A DNA stretch of 64,000 nt from Neptuniibacter halophilus (GCF_030295765.1 NZ_AP027292.1:62001-126000), one strand, 5' to 3'. Counted from the first letter of the stretch, positions 44,995 to 54,135 are shown. Numbers and translations: made by a program. The notes: generated from the letters alone by a model not told the origin.

Positions 44995-46203
44995 CTACAG
45001 ACAAGGCTCATACTGTTCGCTGCGCTGTTTCTGTTGCCATAACATAATCAGCGCCAGCGCCAGTAAAACGCCACTGCCACTGGCCAGCAGAAGATACAGC
45101 ATCTCCAGTGAACCGGTGGTTGTCTGAATCAGACCGGCAACGAAATTCCCGGAGCTGCCACCAAGCGCTGACGCCACCATACCTAAACCGCTGAGCTGCA
45201 TAGTCGCAACCGGAGAATAAACCTGAGATACCCAGGAGGCGAGAATCCCCCACACCGGGAAATAGATCAGCCCATAACCGATCCCGGCGATAAAGGCATA
45301 CTCAACCGGATCATAGCTGAACACAGCCAGACTCACTGCATAGCCCAAAGCCATGACCAGCATGGCAGTTGCATGGCCTTTTTTGTCCGCCAGCCGACCA
45401 ATACCCGCGCCGGCCAGCATGCCGCTCACCCCGAGTATCGTCCAGGTGGGCCCCGCCAGCGAGGTCTGCCCAAGCTCATCCAGATAAGTGTTCAGCCAGC
45501 CTGAAAAAGTAATGCAGGTAAAGCCGATCAGAAAATAGATGGCACAACTCAGCGCAGCGCGTTGCTCCGTCAGCAACGCCCGGAATAACTTGCGCGTACT
45601 CAGCACCCCGGGGCTGCGCTCAACCTGTGGGCTAACAAGTGCCACATCGGGCAACCCTTGAAGAGAACGCAACATAAACAGAGACAGCAGCAGAACAAAA
45701 ACACCGGCTGCGGCGGTCACCATCCAGGTTATCTGCCAGCCAAGCAACGGTACCCAGAACAGCAGCAACAATCCGTTAACACCATAACCCCAGGCGGTGC
45801 CGCTGCCTGCCGCCGACAGGGAGCTGGCAGCTCTGTCTGCAGGCACATAGCGGGTAATAATACCGACAATAGAGCCCCAGCAAACCGCGGCACTGAAAGC
45901 CAGCAGCGCCAGCACCATAATCATCAGCACCGGCTGCAGCAAAACAGCAAGAGAGAATAAAAGCCCTGAGCTGGCCGCAGCCGAGAGCAGAATCAGTTTC
46001 TCTGCGGGCAGAATACGCCCCAACAATCCGATGGACATCGCGCCGGCCAGATACGCCAGTTGCGTCGCGATGCCAACCGCCGACAGGTGCCAGTAGGTAA
46101 GCCCCAGATCATCACGCATAAACGGAAACAGCGCGGCAAACAGAAACACGCCAAAGCCATGACTGAGCACCTGATTGGCCCCCAGTAATGCAGTTAATTT
46201 CAT
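44995..46203 (-). CDS. MFS transporter, YbfB/YjiJ-like
   Basis: A 402-residue membrane protein with about 12 helices. The start at 46203 follows AAGGAG; an extension to 46251 lacks a site. The N-terminal LLGANQVLSHGFGVFLFAALFPFM and the RYVPADRAASSLSAAGSGTAWGYGVNG stretch after helix 4 fit the YbfB/YjiJ-type major facilitator group. It converges on the DMT transporter and is divergent from a LysR regulator 120 bp away that likely controls it. Substrate unknown. Confidence 0.85.
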   Translation of the reverse strand: MKLTALLGANQVLSHGFGVFLFAALFPFMRDDLGLTYWHLSAVGIATQLAYLAGAMSIGLLGRILPAEKLILLSAAASSGLLFSLAVLLQPVLMIMVLALLAFSAAVCWGSIVGIITRYVPADRAASSLSAAGSGTAWGYGVNGLLLLFWVPLLGWQITWMVTAAAGVFVLLLSLFMLRSLQGLPDVALVSPQVERSPGVLSTRKLFRALLTEQRAALSCAIYFLIGFTCITFSGWLNTYLDELGQTSLAGPTWTILGVSGMLAGAGIGRLADKKGHATAMLVMALGYAVSLAVFSYDPVEYAFIAGIGYGLIYFPVWGILASWVSQVYSPVATMQLSGLGMVASALGGSSGNFVAGLIQTTTGSLEMLYLLLASGSGVLLALALIMLWQQKQRSEQYEPCL

Positions 46204-46301
46204 GCTTATTCTCCTTAATACTACTCGCCTGCTGATCTGAATAAGCGCCATTATTATTCACTTGACCACCTTCAATATATCGATAAATATTGACCAACAC
46301 A

Positions 46302-46316
46302 TTCAACTTAATTGAA
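46302..46316. promoter_or_regulatory. LysR-type box in the MFS/LysR divergent region
   Basis: TTCAA-cttaa-TTGAA is a perfect 15-bp inverted repeat with a T-N11-A core. It ends 7 bp before the LysR start, a position suited to autorepression. An A/T-rich near-palindrome lies about 20 bp further upstream. Confidence 0.5.
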
Positions 46317-46323
46317 TCCTGAT

Positions 46324-47181
46324 ATGAAAGACCTGCCAATCTCACTTTTGCGAACCTTCGTGACCGTCGCCCGAACCCTGAACCTGACCAGTGCAGCGCA
46401 ACAGCGGCATAAGGCTCCTTCAACCGTGAGTATGCAGTTAAGCCGGCTTGAGAGTCTGCTCGACGCAACCCTGCTGGAACGCGGACAGTATGGCGTCAGG
46501 CTGACCGCCGCAGGTCGCCAACTGGAGATGGATGCACGCAAACTGATCAGCCTGCATGACCAGATTCTTGGCAATTACCAGCATGGCGGCATTAAGGGCA
46601 CCGTGCGTCTGGGCACCCATGATCAATACGCCACCCGTGTGCTGACCCCGATACTGGAAGCCTTTGTGCTCTCTTATCCCGAGGCAAATCTGGAAGTGTT
46701 TATTGACCATCGCCCGCAACAATTGCAGAAGATGCTGGATGAAGACCAACTTGATCTGGCCCTGATCGAAATGCCCTTCTCTTCGGAAGGAGGTGAACGT
46801 TTAACGCTGGATGAACTGGTCTGGGTACGCTCACCCAGTCATCAGATTGACCTCAACATGACCCTGCCTCTGGCGGTTTTCCTCGACGGCTGTTACCACC
46901 GGGACAGCGCCCAAAGCGCCCTGCAGGCAGCGGAGAAAGACTACCGTATCGCCTTCAGCAGCCAGAGCCGAACCGGTATTCTCGCCGCAGTCAAAGCCGG
47001 GATCGGCATCGGAGTTCTGCCCCGCTCTACCGTAGAACCGGGCATCTCTGTTATCGAAGAAGGGTTGCCAGCACTACCCAAAACCCACGCAACGCTGTTT
47101 GTCGCCAACAACGTAAACGAAGCCACTCAGCGCCTCTCAGCAACAATCCGCGAACGGGCAGCAGAGGGGTTGTTGCAGTAA
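46324..47181 (+). CDS. LysR-family transcriptional regulator
   Basis: A 285-residue LTTR. The ATG at 46324 is preferred to a TTG four codons upstream. The HTH reads LLRTFVTVARTLNLTSAAQQRHKAPSTVSMQLSRLESLLDATL. The effector domain has GTVRLGTHDQYATRVLTPILEAF and a late AVKAGIGIGVLPRST. It resembles the DhcR/NodD-like LTTRs paired with transporters. It is divergent from the YbfB-like MFS gene and probably regulates it. Confidence 0.88.
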   Translation: MKDLPISLLRTFVTVARTLNLTSAAQQRHKAPSTVSMQLSRLESLLDATLLERGQYGVRLTAAGRQLEMDARKLISLHDQILGNYQHGGIKGTVRLGTHDQYATRVLTPILEAFVLSYPEANLEVFIDHRPQQLQKMLDEDQLDLALIEMPFSSEGGERLTLDELVWVRSPSHQIDLNMTLPLAVFLDGCYHRDSAQSALQAAEKDYRIAFSSQSRTGILAAVKAGIGIGVLPRSTVEPGISVIEEGLPALPKTHATLFVANNVNEATQRLSATIRERAAEGLLQ

Positions 47182-47221
47182 ACTAAGCTTCGGAGCTGCC
47201 AGCCCCCTCCTCACCCGGCTA

Positions 47222-48346
47222 TCAGAGTCCACTGACCTGTCTGAAAGCCGCTGTCTGATCTACCGCCAGTCTGAAAGTAAGCGGAGAACCCGGCCGGTTC
47301 GGTTTCACCGAACCATCTGCCCAACTGACTTCGCGCTCACTGCTTTGTGGACTCAGGCCACGTCGCTTGCTTCTGATCGTTGTCGGGGACATGCCAAAGT
47401 GCTCTTTGAAACAGTTACTGAAATGACTGGAACTCACAAAGCCACTGGCCAGCGCCACATTGGTAATTGTCTCATTAGTCTGCTGCAATAAGTTTCGTGC
47501 ATGGTTCAGCCTGATATGCAGGTAATGTCGTGAGGGGCTGATATCCAGATGATTATGAAACAGTCGCTCCAGTTGTCGGCGTGAAATATTAATACAATCG
47601 CTGATTTCCCCGAGTGTCAGGGGCTCCTCAATATTACTTCTCATCAACTGCATCGCTTCACGAACGGGTTCCGGAAGCCTTGGATCATCACCGATCTGCA
47701 GAGGTGTATCGGTTGAAGATTGCTTCACTGAGTCGCAATTGATGATCTGACAAACGTCTTTGACCGCCTCAGCGCCAATCACCGACTGAATCAGTCTGAG
47801 TATCATTTCTAAAGCGCTGGCAGGGCCGGAAGATGAAGCTCTTTTCTCATCAAACGACATCGTGTTTTTGGTAACCCGCAGATCTTTAAAAGATTCTCCG
47901 AAGTAAGCATGATTATCAGGATGCAGAGCTGACTCACGATCCTGCATCAGGCCCGCATGGGCAATCGGTATTACCCCATTCCAGAGCGCAGCGAGGACAG
48001 CACCCGATTTATCTGCCGACTGTAAAAATGAGGTTAACCTGGCATCCTCTGCCAGTGGGGTGCGATATCCGCCGCAGACAATGACGATGTCAAAATCAGC
48101 CCGGGCCAGCTCGTCATCTGTGGCTAAGCAACTATCAACTGGCAACTTGATCCCCAGATCACTGGTAACCGACTTTCCTGCGGTCGCGATCGTCTGATAG
48201 GTGAATATCTCCGAATCATGCACCAGATTGGTGGTAACCAAAGCATCCAGTGCCGCAGTAAAAGCCATCATTGAAAAATGCTCCTGGAGAACAAACCCTA
48301 CCGAGGCTGATGACGTCATTGGCTGAGCAGATTTGGAGTTATTCAT
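47222..48346 (-). CDS. GlxA-type regulator (DJ-1/PfpI domain plus AraC HTH)
   Basis: A 374-residue protein. AAAGGG lies before the ATG at 48346; the longer frame to 48439 has no site. The N-terminal DJ-1/PfpI-like domain (about 12-190) contains GFVLQEHFSMMAFTAALDAL and the FDIVIVCGGYR nucleophile-elbow region. The C-terminal AraC module (about 235-335) has LTLGEISDCINISRRQLERLFHNHL and NVALASGFVSSSHFSNCFKEHFGMSP. GlxA-type regulators often sense quaternary amines or amino acids (CdhR, ArgR, GbdR). It is divergent from the LysR gene of the lyase/TRAP locus. Confidence 0.9.
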   Translation of the reverse strand: MNNSKSAQPMTSSASVGFVLQEHFSMMAFTAALDALVTTNLVHDSEIFTYQTIATAGKSVTSDLGIKLPVDSCLATDDELARADFDIVIVCGGYRTPLAEDARLTSFLQSADKSGAVLAALWNGVIPIAHAGLMQDRESALHPDNHAYFGESFKDLRVTKNTMSFDEKRASSSGPASALEMILRLIQSVIGAEAVKDVCQIINCDSVKQSSTDTPLQIGDDPRLPEPVREAMQLMRSNIEEPLTLGEISDCINISRRQLERLFHNHLDISPSRHYLHIRLNHARNLLQQTNETITNVALASGFVSSSHFSNCFKEHFGMSPTTIRSKRRGLSPQSSEREVSWADGSVKPNRPGSPLTFRLAVDQTAAFRQVSGL

Positions 48347-48653
48347 ATGAGAACCCTTTATTATTGTGTTGGTTGCTTTGTGGTTTCCGGATGACAGGAC
48401 AGCTAACAAGCCACTATCTAACTTATTGTTTATCCCCACTTGCTTCCAATGATATTTTCGCGGAGCTATTCATAACCAAAAGTCATTAAACCCGCGCCTC
48501 CCTCGTATCCAAAGCAGCAGGCATACCACCTGCAACCTGTTGAAAGCGTTTCATCTGACCTTTCGTTATGTGTATTATCAGTGCTTAAGAACGAACTATT
48601 AGGTGCTGATTGCTGTGGTAAAACACGTAGAACCCGATTTGATACTTGTAAAA
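48347..48653. other. Divergent region between GlxA-type and LysR regulator genes
   Basis: No gene here. A degenerate LysR-type box, ATAAC-caaaa-GTCAT, lies at 48472-48486. It differs in one arm base from the ATAAC-N5-GTTAT boxes found before the lyase and TRAP operons. It could serve autoregulation of the LysR gene. Promoter hexamers could not be assigned with confidence. Confidence 0.4.
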
Positions 48654-49607
48654 ATGCCCTCCCTGAGGGCGGTCAGGTGTTTTGTCGCAGCCGCTAAATA
48701 TCAGAACTTCACCCGCGCGGCTGAAGCCCTTTGCGTGACTCAGGCTTCAATCAGCCGGCAGATCCGGGAGCTCGAAGACAACCTTGGCGTTGAGCTTTTC
48801 AAACGCACAGGCAGAGCCGTTGAGCTTACCGAGGCAGGCAATATTCTTTACGATGCCGGCTACCTTTCCTTTATGAACATTGCGCAAGCCGCACGCCGTA
48901 TTGGTGAAGCCGCCAAAACAAGGCATGAATTGACGATCTGCTGCAGCCCGGCATTCTCTGCATTCTGGCTGTCCGCCCATCTGCCCAGCTTCTTTACCGA
49001 AAACCCCGACATTGTCGTGAACGTCGTCACCACGAACAACTTCCTGCATATGGAACCCGGTGTCTACCCGGACATGTTCATCAACAAAGCCTGCGATACC
49101 CGGGAGGGCTATCATTCCATCCCTCTGTTCTACGACCGTGTATTTCCGGTCTGCTCCCCTCTGTATCTGAAGCAGCATCCCGAAATTGAAACTCTGGAAG
49201 GCCTGCAAACGTCCCGACTGCTGAATCTGACCCCATACGGACGCTCCGGGGTTGCCGAGCATGTTGACTGGGGTGTCTGGTTTAATACCCTGGATTCTGA
49301 ACTGGGCTCTGATTTAACCGAGGACGACTTCTCATTTAACGCCAATGATTACAACATGCTGATCCAGATGGCACTCAGCCATCAGGGGGTTACGCTGGGC
49401 TGGAACCAACTGGTTTCACCGATGATCGATCAGGGCTGGCTGGTTAAGGCAGGTGAGCTGGAAGTCTGCTACCGCGAAAAGTTACATTACCTGACCTACT
49501 CAGAAAACAAGGCTCAAGACCCGGCCTTTATGACATTTAAAGAATGGTTTCTGGAGCGTATAGCTCAGGAACCCACCTGCGTCGCCAATTTATCTGATAA
49601 AGAATAA
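48654..49607 (+). CDS. LysR-family regulator (GcvA-like) of the lyase/TRAP locus
   Basis: A 317-residue LTTR. I place the start at 48654 (MPSLRAVRCFVAAA), just before the HTH; the frame is open back to 48603 but nothing there is conserved. The HTH LRAVRCFVAAAKYQNFTRAAEALCVTQASISRQIRELEDNLGVELF is the GcvA subgroup type. The effector domain includes HELTICCSPAFSAFWLSAHLPSF and ALSHQGVTLGWNQLV. It reads towards the DHDPS-family gene. Its likely sites are the two near-identical ATAAC-N5-GTTAT boxes at 49755 and 54099. Confidence 0.9.
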   Translation: MPSLRAVRCFVAAAKYQNFTRAAEALCVTQASISRQIRELEDNLGVELFKRTGRAVELTEAGNILYDAGYLSFMNIAQAARRIGEAAKTRHELTICCSPAFSAFWLSAHLPSFFTENPDIVVNVVTTNNFLHMEPGVYPDMFINKACDTREGYHSIPLFYDRVFPVCSPLYLKQHPEIETLEGLQTSRLLNLTPYGRSGVAEHVDWGVWFNTLDSELGSDLTEDDFSFNANDYNMLIQMALSHQGVTLGWNQLVSPMIDQGWLVKAGELEVCYREKLHYLTYSENKAQDPAFMTFKEWFLERIAQEPTCVANLSDKE

Positions 49608-49754
49608 GGCGCGCAGCTCAGCCCGCAAGGCACACATCCTGTAACGCCCCCTGACCCGCTATCTGTCTCTGTGCGAAGGTGAAACTCGCCTGCCTGATCA
49701 TGGGCGCAGCGCAATAATACCCCCCGGATACTCCCGAGCACTGGCCTTATTTCC

Positions 49755-49769
49755 ATAACCTGACGTTAT
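49755..49769. promoter_or_regulatory. LysR-type box upstream of the lyase operon
   Basis: ATAAC-ctgac-GTTAT is a perfect palindrome with T-N11-A core, extending to CATAAC...GTTATG. Its centre is 55 bp before the -10 hexamer at 49817, which puts it near -67, the usual position of an LTTR recognition site. A 17-bp version recurs with one mismatch upstream of the TRAP operon. Confidence 0.75.
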
Positions 49770-49792
49770 GCTTTCCATGCAAAAAAGGTTGA

Positions 49793-49822
49793 TTGTGCCG
49801 GTTTCTTTTACCTCGTTAATAT
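49793..49822 (+). promoter_or_regulatory. Promoter of the DHDPS-family/aldehyde dehydrogenase operon
   Basis: -10 TAATAT (49817-49822) with a weak -35 TTGTGC (49793-49798), spacer 18. Transcription would start near 49829, giving a leader of about 57 bases. The poor -35 is expected for an LTTR-activated promoter. Confidence 0.55.
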
Positions 49823-49885
49823 TTATTGCACGTCGGGATCAAATTATTCCGGTCCAGAATAACAACCATATTGACGGTGAATGCA

Positions 49886-50794
49886 ATGCAATTTGAAGGT
49901 ATTTATACGCCGGTCATCACTCCATTCAAAGATGACTACTCCATTGACTATGACGCTTACGCAGCCCAGGTTGAATACCTGCTGAAGTCCGGTGTTCACG
50001 GTCTTATGATTGGCGGAACCACGGGTGAGTACTATGTAGAAACCCACGAAGAGCGCGTAGAACTTCTGAAAATCGCTCGCCAGATCTGTGCAGATAATCT
50101 GCAGATTATTTTTGGTACCGGATCAGTTAACCCAAACGCCTCAGTTAAGCTGGCTGAAGATGCGGCCAAACATCAGGCCGATATAATTTTGCTGGCTACA
50201 CCGCCATACTCGTTGCCAACCCAGTATGAACTGGCGCAGCACGCACTGACCATTGACAGTGCGGCCGACCTGCCGGTGATGCTGTACAACTACCCTGATC
50301 GCATGGGTATCAATATGGAAGCCGAGTTTTTCGATCTGATCGCTGATCGTAAGAACATCTGCGGCATCAAGGAAAGCTCCGGTGACATTAACCGACTGCA
50401 CATGCTGGTTAATCAGTACCCTGAAATTCAGGTTTCCTGCGGCATGGACGATCAGGCACTGGAATTCTTTGCCTGGGGTGCAAAAAGCTGGGTATGTGCC
50501 GGTTCGAACTTCCTGCCGGAAGAGCATCTGGCTTTGTATCAGGCTTGCGTCATCGAAAATGATTTCGGCAAAGGTCGCCGCATCATGGCAGAAATGATGC
50601 CTCTGATGCAGGTTCTGGAACAGGGTGGCAAATTCATCCAGAGCGTTAAGTACGGTGTAACTCACGGTGGCCGTTTCGCCGGCGAAGTCCGCAAACCCCT
50701 TCTGGGCCTGAGCGAAGACGAGAAACAGGCCATGGCGGCGGTAGTCGAGACCCTGAAAACGAACATCCGCGATATTGTGGAAGGAGCGAAGTGA
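49886..50794 (+). CDS. Dihydrodipicolinate synthase-family lyase/deaminase
   Basis: A 302-residue class I aldolase-fold protein. The start at 49886 is at the conserved N-terminus (FEGIYTPVITPF). The Schiff-base lysine is K162 (GIKESSGD), the catalytic tyrosine Y134 (LYNYPDRMG), and the GGTTGE loop is at residues 43-48. It is not an obvious lysine-pathway DapA: it lies in a catabolic operon with an aldehyde dehydrogenase and an FAD oxidoreductase. Family members in that setting are 4-hydroxy-pyrroline-2-carboxylate deaminase, keto-deoxyglucarate dehydratase or sialic-acid-type lyases. The first fits best if the product is 2-oxoglutarate semialdehyde; this is inference. Overlaps the next gene by TGATG. 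Confidence 0.85.
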   Translation: MQFEGIYTPVITPFKDDYSIDYDAYAAQVEYLLKSGVHGLMIGGTTGEYYVETHEERVELLKIARQICADNLQIIFGTGSVNPNASVKLAEDAAKHQADIILLATPPYSLPTQYELAQHALTIDSAADLPVMLYNYPDRMGINMEAEFFDLIADRKNICGIKESSGDINRLHMLVNQYPEIQVSCGMDDQALEFFAWGAKSWVCAGSNFLPEEHLALYQACVIENDFGKGRRIMAEMMPLMQVLEQGGKFIQSVKYGVTHGGRFAGEVRKPLLGLSEDEKQAMAAVVETLKTNIRDIVEGAK

Positions 50795-52284
50795 TGTCTG
50801 ATCTACGTACTCATCAGGAATACCAGAAGATTGCCGCAGAACTGACGCCTCCATCCCAGTGCTTCATCAACGGTAGTTTACATTCCGCCAGCAACGGAGA
50901 GGTCATCAAGGTGACCAACCCGGCAACCGGTGCTGAGATCACTCAGATCCCGGCATGCACAACCGAAGATGTAGATCTGGCGGTAGCGGCTGCCCGTGAT
51001 GTATTTGAAAGTGGAAGCTGGAGCAAACGTCACCCTGGCGAGCGCAAGGAAGTGCTGATTAAACTGGCACAGTTGATTGAGGACAATGGTGATGAACTGG
51101 CCGTACTGGAAAGTATGGATTCAGGTAAACCGATCGCCGACTGTGTCACCATTGATATTCCAGAAGTGGCTCACACACTGCGCTGGCACGCTGAACTGAT
51201 CGATAAAATCTATGATCAGACAGCACCTGTAGGCAGTGGCGCTGTATCAATGATCGTACGCGAACCGGTAGGCGTAGTCGGTGCCGTTCTGCCCTGGAAT
51301 TTCCCAATTCTGATGCTGGCATGGAAGATCGCGCCGTCTCTGGCTGCAGGTTGCTCTGTTGTACTCAAACCGGCTGCGCAAACCTCCCTGACAGCTATTC
51401 GTGTTGCTGAACTGGCGGTGGAAGCTGGCCTGCCTGCGGGCGTGCTGAATGTTATCACCGGTTCTGGTCGCGTGGTGGGTGAGGCAATCGGCAAACACAT
51501 GGATATCGACATGGTGACCTTCACCGGTTCTACCGCAACGGGTCGGAAATTCCTCAACTACTCCGCTGACTCCAACATCAAAGAAGTCGTACTGGAACTG
51601 GGCGGTAAGAACCCATGCGTTGTCCTGAATGACGCTGAGGATCTTGATGTGGTTGCCGAGCATGTTGTATCTGCCGCGTTCTGGAACATGGGTGAAAACT
51701 GCTCTGCAGGCTCCCGCCTGATCGTCGAAGAGGGTATCAAAGACGCGCTGCTTGAGAAGATTGTTGAGCAAGCTAGAGCGTGGAAAACCGGTGACCCACT
51801 CGACCCGGAAAATCAGTTGGGCGCACTGGTCGATCAGGGCCACTTCAATAAGGTGACCGAATACTTCGATATCGCTAAAGAAGATGGTCATCAGTTGGTA
51901 ATTGGTGGCGAATCTGTCGATGGCTGCTACGTACTGCCTACCATCTATGATGGCGTTAAAAACAGTGACCGTCTGGCCCGCGAAGAAATTTTCGGCCCGA
52001 TTCTTTCAGTGATTACCGTATCGGGTTATGAAGAAGCTATCGCTGTGGCCAACGACACAGAATACGGTCTGACCGCATCTGTTTTCACCGCACATGCTAA
52101 GCGCTCAATGCGTGCGGCTCAGGCGCTGAGAGCGGGTACCGTCACGGTCAACTGCTTCGGCGAGGGCGATATCAGCACACCGTTTGGCGGCTATAAACAG
52201 TCCGGCTTTGGTGGTCGCGATAACTCAATCCACGCCCATGACCAGTTCACTCAACTGAAAACAATCTGGGTCGATCTGGATTGA
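50794..52284 (+). CDS. Aldehyde dehydrogenase, PuuC-like
   Basis: A 496-residue NAD(P)-dependent aldehyde dehydrogenase. Catalytic C303 (ENCSAGSR), general base E268 (LELGGKN) and the oxyanion/cofactor residues N169 (PWNF) and K192 (LKPA) are all present. The EVAHTLRWHAELIDKIYDQ segment is characteristic of the PuuC/gamma-glutamyl-aminobutyraldehyde dehydrogenase branch. ATG at 50794 overlaps the stop of the lyase gene, with GGAG 8 bases upstream. It likely oxidises a semialdehyde made by the lyase. The exact substrate, 2-oxoglutarate semialdehyde or an aminoaldehyde, cannot be settled from sequence. Confidence 0.9.
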   Translation: MSDLRTHQEYQKIAAELTPPSQCFINGSLHSASNGEVIKVTNPATGAEITQIPACTTEDVDLAVAAARDVFESGSWSKRHPGERKEVLIKLAQLIEDNGDELAVLESMDSGKPIADCVTIDIPEVAHTLRWHAELIDKIYDQTAPVGSGAVSMIVREPVGVVGAVLPWNFPILMLAWKIAPSLAAGCSVVLKPAAQTSLTAIRVAELAVEAGLPAGVLNVITGSGRVVGEAIGKHMDIDMVTFTGSTATGRKFLNYSADSNIKEVVLELGGKNPCVVLNDAEDLDVVAEHVVSAAFWNMGENCSAGSRLIVEEGIKDALLEKIVEQARAWKTGDPLDPENQLGALVDQGHFNKVTEYFDIAKEDGHQLVIGGESVDGCYVLPTIYDGVKNSDRLAREEIFGPILSVITVSGYEEAIAVANDTEYGLTASVFTAHAKRSMRAAQALRAGTVTVNCFGEGDISTPFGGYKQSGFGGRDNSIHAHDQFTQLKTIWVDLD

Positions 52285-52346
52285 TCACGCTACAGCGTGT
52301 TCTGAACATCAGTTCACGCTCGTTCTTTATGATTTTTTAGCAACCC

Positions 52347-52392
52347 CTTTGCTGGCCGGGCCTGAATACGGCTCCGGGCCTGGCCAGCAAAG
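52347..52392 (+). other. Strong hairpin between aldehyde dehydrogenase and FAD oxidoreductase genes
   Basis: CTTTGCTGGCC at the left pairs with GGCCAGCAAAG at the right, continued by GGCC pairs after one mismatch, giving a stem of about 15 bp. No U-run follows; the FAD gene starts 26 bases later. It probably tunes expression of the downstream gene or stabilises the upstream transcript end. Confidence 0.6.
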
Positions 52393-52417
52393 CTTTACCC
52401 TGCTCGATGGAATCATC

Positions 52418-53770
52418 ATGGCTAATAAAAACAACATTAATGTCAAACGCCTGCCGGTTGACCCGGGTCCAGCCGCCTGGAACAGCATTCTCCCCAAAGC
52501 GCGTACCTATCCACTCCTCAGGGAAGATATCACCGTAGATTGGGCGATTATTGGTGGCGGTTTTGCCGGTTTAGCCGCAGCGAAACGGTTATCCCAACTG
52601 GTGGGTAATGACAGCATCGCCCTGCTGGAAGCCAGTGCACTGGCACAGGGACCTGCAGGTCGTAATAGCGGATTTATGATCGATCTGCCCCACGAGCTGA
52701 ACTCCGAAAGCTATGCCGGCGGGCATGCGCAGGATCTGCGTCAGATAAAACTGAATCGCGCGGCTATCGATTTTGCCCGCGAAATGGCAGAAGAATACGC
52801 AATGCCCAAGGCCGTTTTTGACCCCTGCGGTAAAGTCACTGCAGCCGGCACGGCAAAAGGTGTTGCACACATTGAAAGCTATCGGCAGCACCTCGAAACA
52901 CTGGGCGAACAGTACGAGGTTCGCTCCGCCGACGAGATGAAGACCTGGACCGGCACAGAGTTCTATCAAAAAGGCCTGTTTACCCCGGGCGCTGTCATGA
53001 TTCAGCCCGCCTCATTCATCCGCTCAGTGGCTGATGGGCTCTCTGAGCGAGTTGCCATCTATGAGAATACCCCGGTGGTCTCGATGCAACTGGGCGATAC
53101 ACACACACTGTCGACCCCGCAGGGAAAGGTGAAAGCCAAAAACGTGATCATGGCCGTTAACGGGCATCTCCAGTCTTTTGGTTATTTCCCGGGTCGCTTG
53201 CTGCATGTTTTTACCTACGCCTCAATGACTCGCCCACTCTCGCCCCAGGAGATCAAAAGGCTTGGTGGAAGTTCAGACTGGGGTATACTCCCGGCAGACC
53301 CTATGGGAACAACGGTTCGACGTTTCTCAGATTATCAGGGTGGCGGGGATCGCATCGTCATCAGAAACCATGCGACTCTGAATCAGTCCATTGAAGCCAA
53401 AGAGAGCAATATGCAGCGGGCTGCAATGCTGCAGGACCGCTCATTTGAGAATCGGTTTCCCATGCTCTCGGGTATTGAAATGGAATATCGGTGGGGCGGC
53501 AGATTATGCCTGACACTGAATTCAGTACCGGCCTTTGGTGAAATTGAAGAGCGGGTCTGGTCCGCCTGCTGCCAGAACGGACTGGGGACGGTGAAAGGTA
53601 CACTGTCGGGCATGATGGCTGCGGAGCAAGCCGTCTTGGGCAAATCCGAACTGCTTGACCTGTTTCTGGACTACCCTAACCCTTCCCGACTGCCACCGGA
53701 ACCCTTCCTCAGCATTGGTGCCAATGCCACCATGCGCTTCAAGGAGTGGCAAGCGGGGCTTGAACTCTGA
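52418..53770 (+). CDS. FAD-dependent oxidoreductase (DadA/PuuB-like)
   Basis: A 450-residue flavoprotein. The start at 52418 (MANKNNINVKR) avoids translating the upstream hairpin. The dinucleotide-binding motif is at residues 44-51 (IIGGGFAG). GPAGRNSGFMIDLPHEL is typical of the OrdL/PuuB/DadA group that oxidises amines or D-amino acids with FAD. The C-terminal MEYRWGGRLCLTLNSVPAFGEIE and CCQNGLGTVKGTLSG close the FAD domain. It lies behind the lyase and dehydrogenase and likely performs the first oxidative step on the imported compound. The substrate is inferred only. Confidence 0.87.
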   Translation: MANKNNINVKRLPVDPGPAAWNSILPKARTYPLLREDITVDWAIIGGGFAGLAAAKRLSQLVGNDSIALLEASALAQGPAGRNSGFMIDLPHELNSESYAGGHAQDLRQIKLNRAAIDFAREMAEEYAMPKAVFDPCGKVTAAGTAKGVAHIESYRQHLETLGEQYEVRSADEMKTWTGTEFYQKGLFTPGAVMIQPASFIRSVADGLSERVAIYENTPVVSMQLGDTHTLSTPQGKVKAKNVIMAVNGHLQSFGYFPGRLLHVFTYASMTRPLSPQEIKRLGGSSDWGILPADPMGTTVRRFSDYQGGGDRIVIRNHATLNQSIEAKESNMQRAAMLQDRSFENRFPMLSGIEMEYRWGGRLCLTLNSVPAFGEIEERVWSACCQNGLGTVKGTLSGMMAAEQAVLGKSELLDLFLDYPNPSRLPPEPFLSIGANATMRFKEWQAGLEL

Positions 53771-54098
53771 CGTTTATCTGAAGCCGGCCGCTGGCCGGCT
53801 TACCCGCTTTCTGTAGCTGCAATACCTTGTACCTGCATCACCTCATATTGACCTAAAAACCCTTGTTGATTTCAACATCGCTTTAAACGCCGATCATCTC
53901 GTCTGTTCTGGCTTGTTTTATCCAGCTCAGCGTTCTCTGTGCTCAACCACACAGTCCCGCAGGCCTGCTCAATCGAAGCGCCCTCCCCTTTATCCCCGAC
54001 AAAAACCGGTGGTTTTCATGGTTCAGATGAAAACTCTGTTTTCATACTGCCATTGAGTGAAAACCAGCAGAAATAAGGCATGAAAAGCGCAAAAACCA

Positions 54099-54113
54099 AT
54101 AACTTCAGGTTAT
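54099..54113. promoter_or_regulatory. LysR-type box upstream of the TRAP operon
   Basis: ATAAC-ttcag-GTTAT, a 15-bp palindrome with T-N11-A core. Read on the minus strand with two flanking bases it is CCATAACCTGAAGTTAT, 16 of 17 identical to the box at 49753-49769. Its centre is 55 bp before the -10 at 54161, the same distance as at the lyase operon. Confidence 0.75.
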
Positions 54114-54135
54114 GGATAGCACAGTAAATATATCA

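Noticed and set aside
49886..50794. Assignment of the DHDPS-family gene as dapA of lysine biosynthesis
   Set aside because: Its operon with aldehyde dehydrogenase, FAD oxidoreductase and a shared TRAP regulatory box indicates catabolism; the fold motifs alone do not separate the subfamilies.
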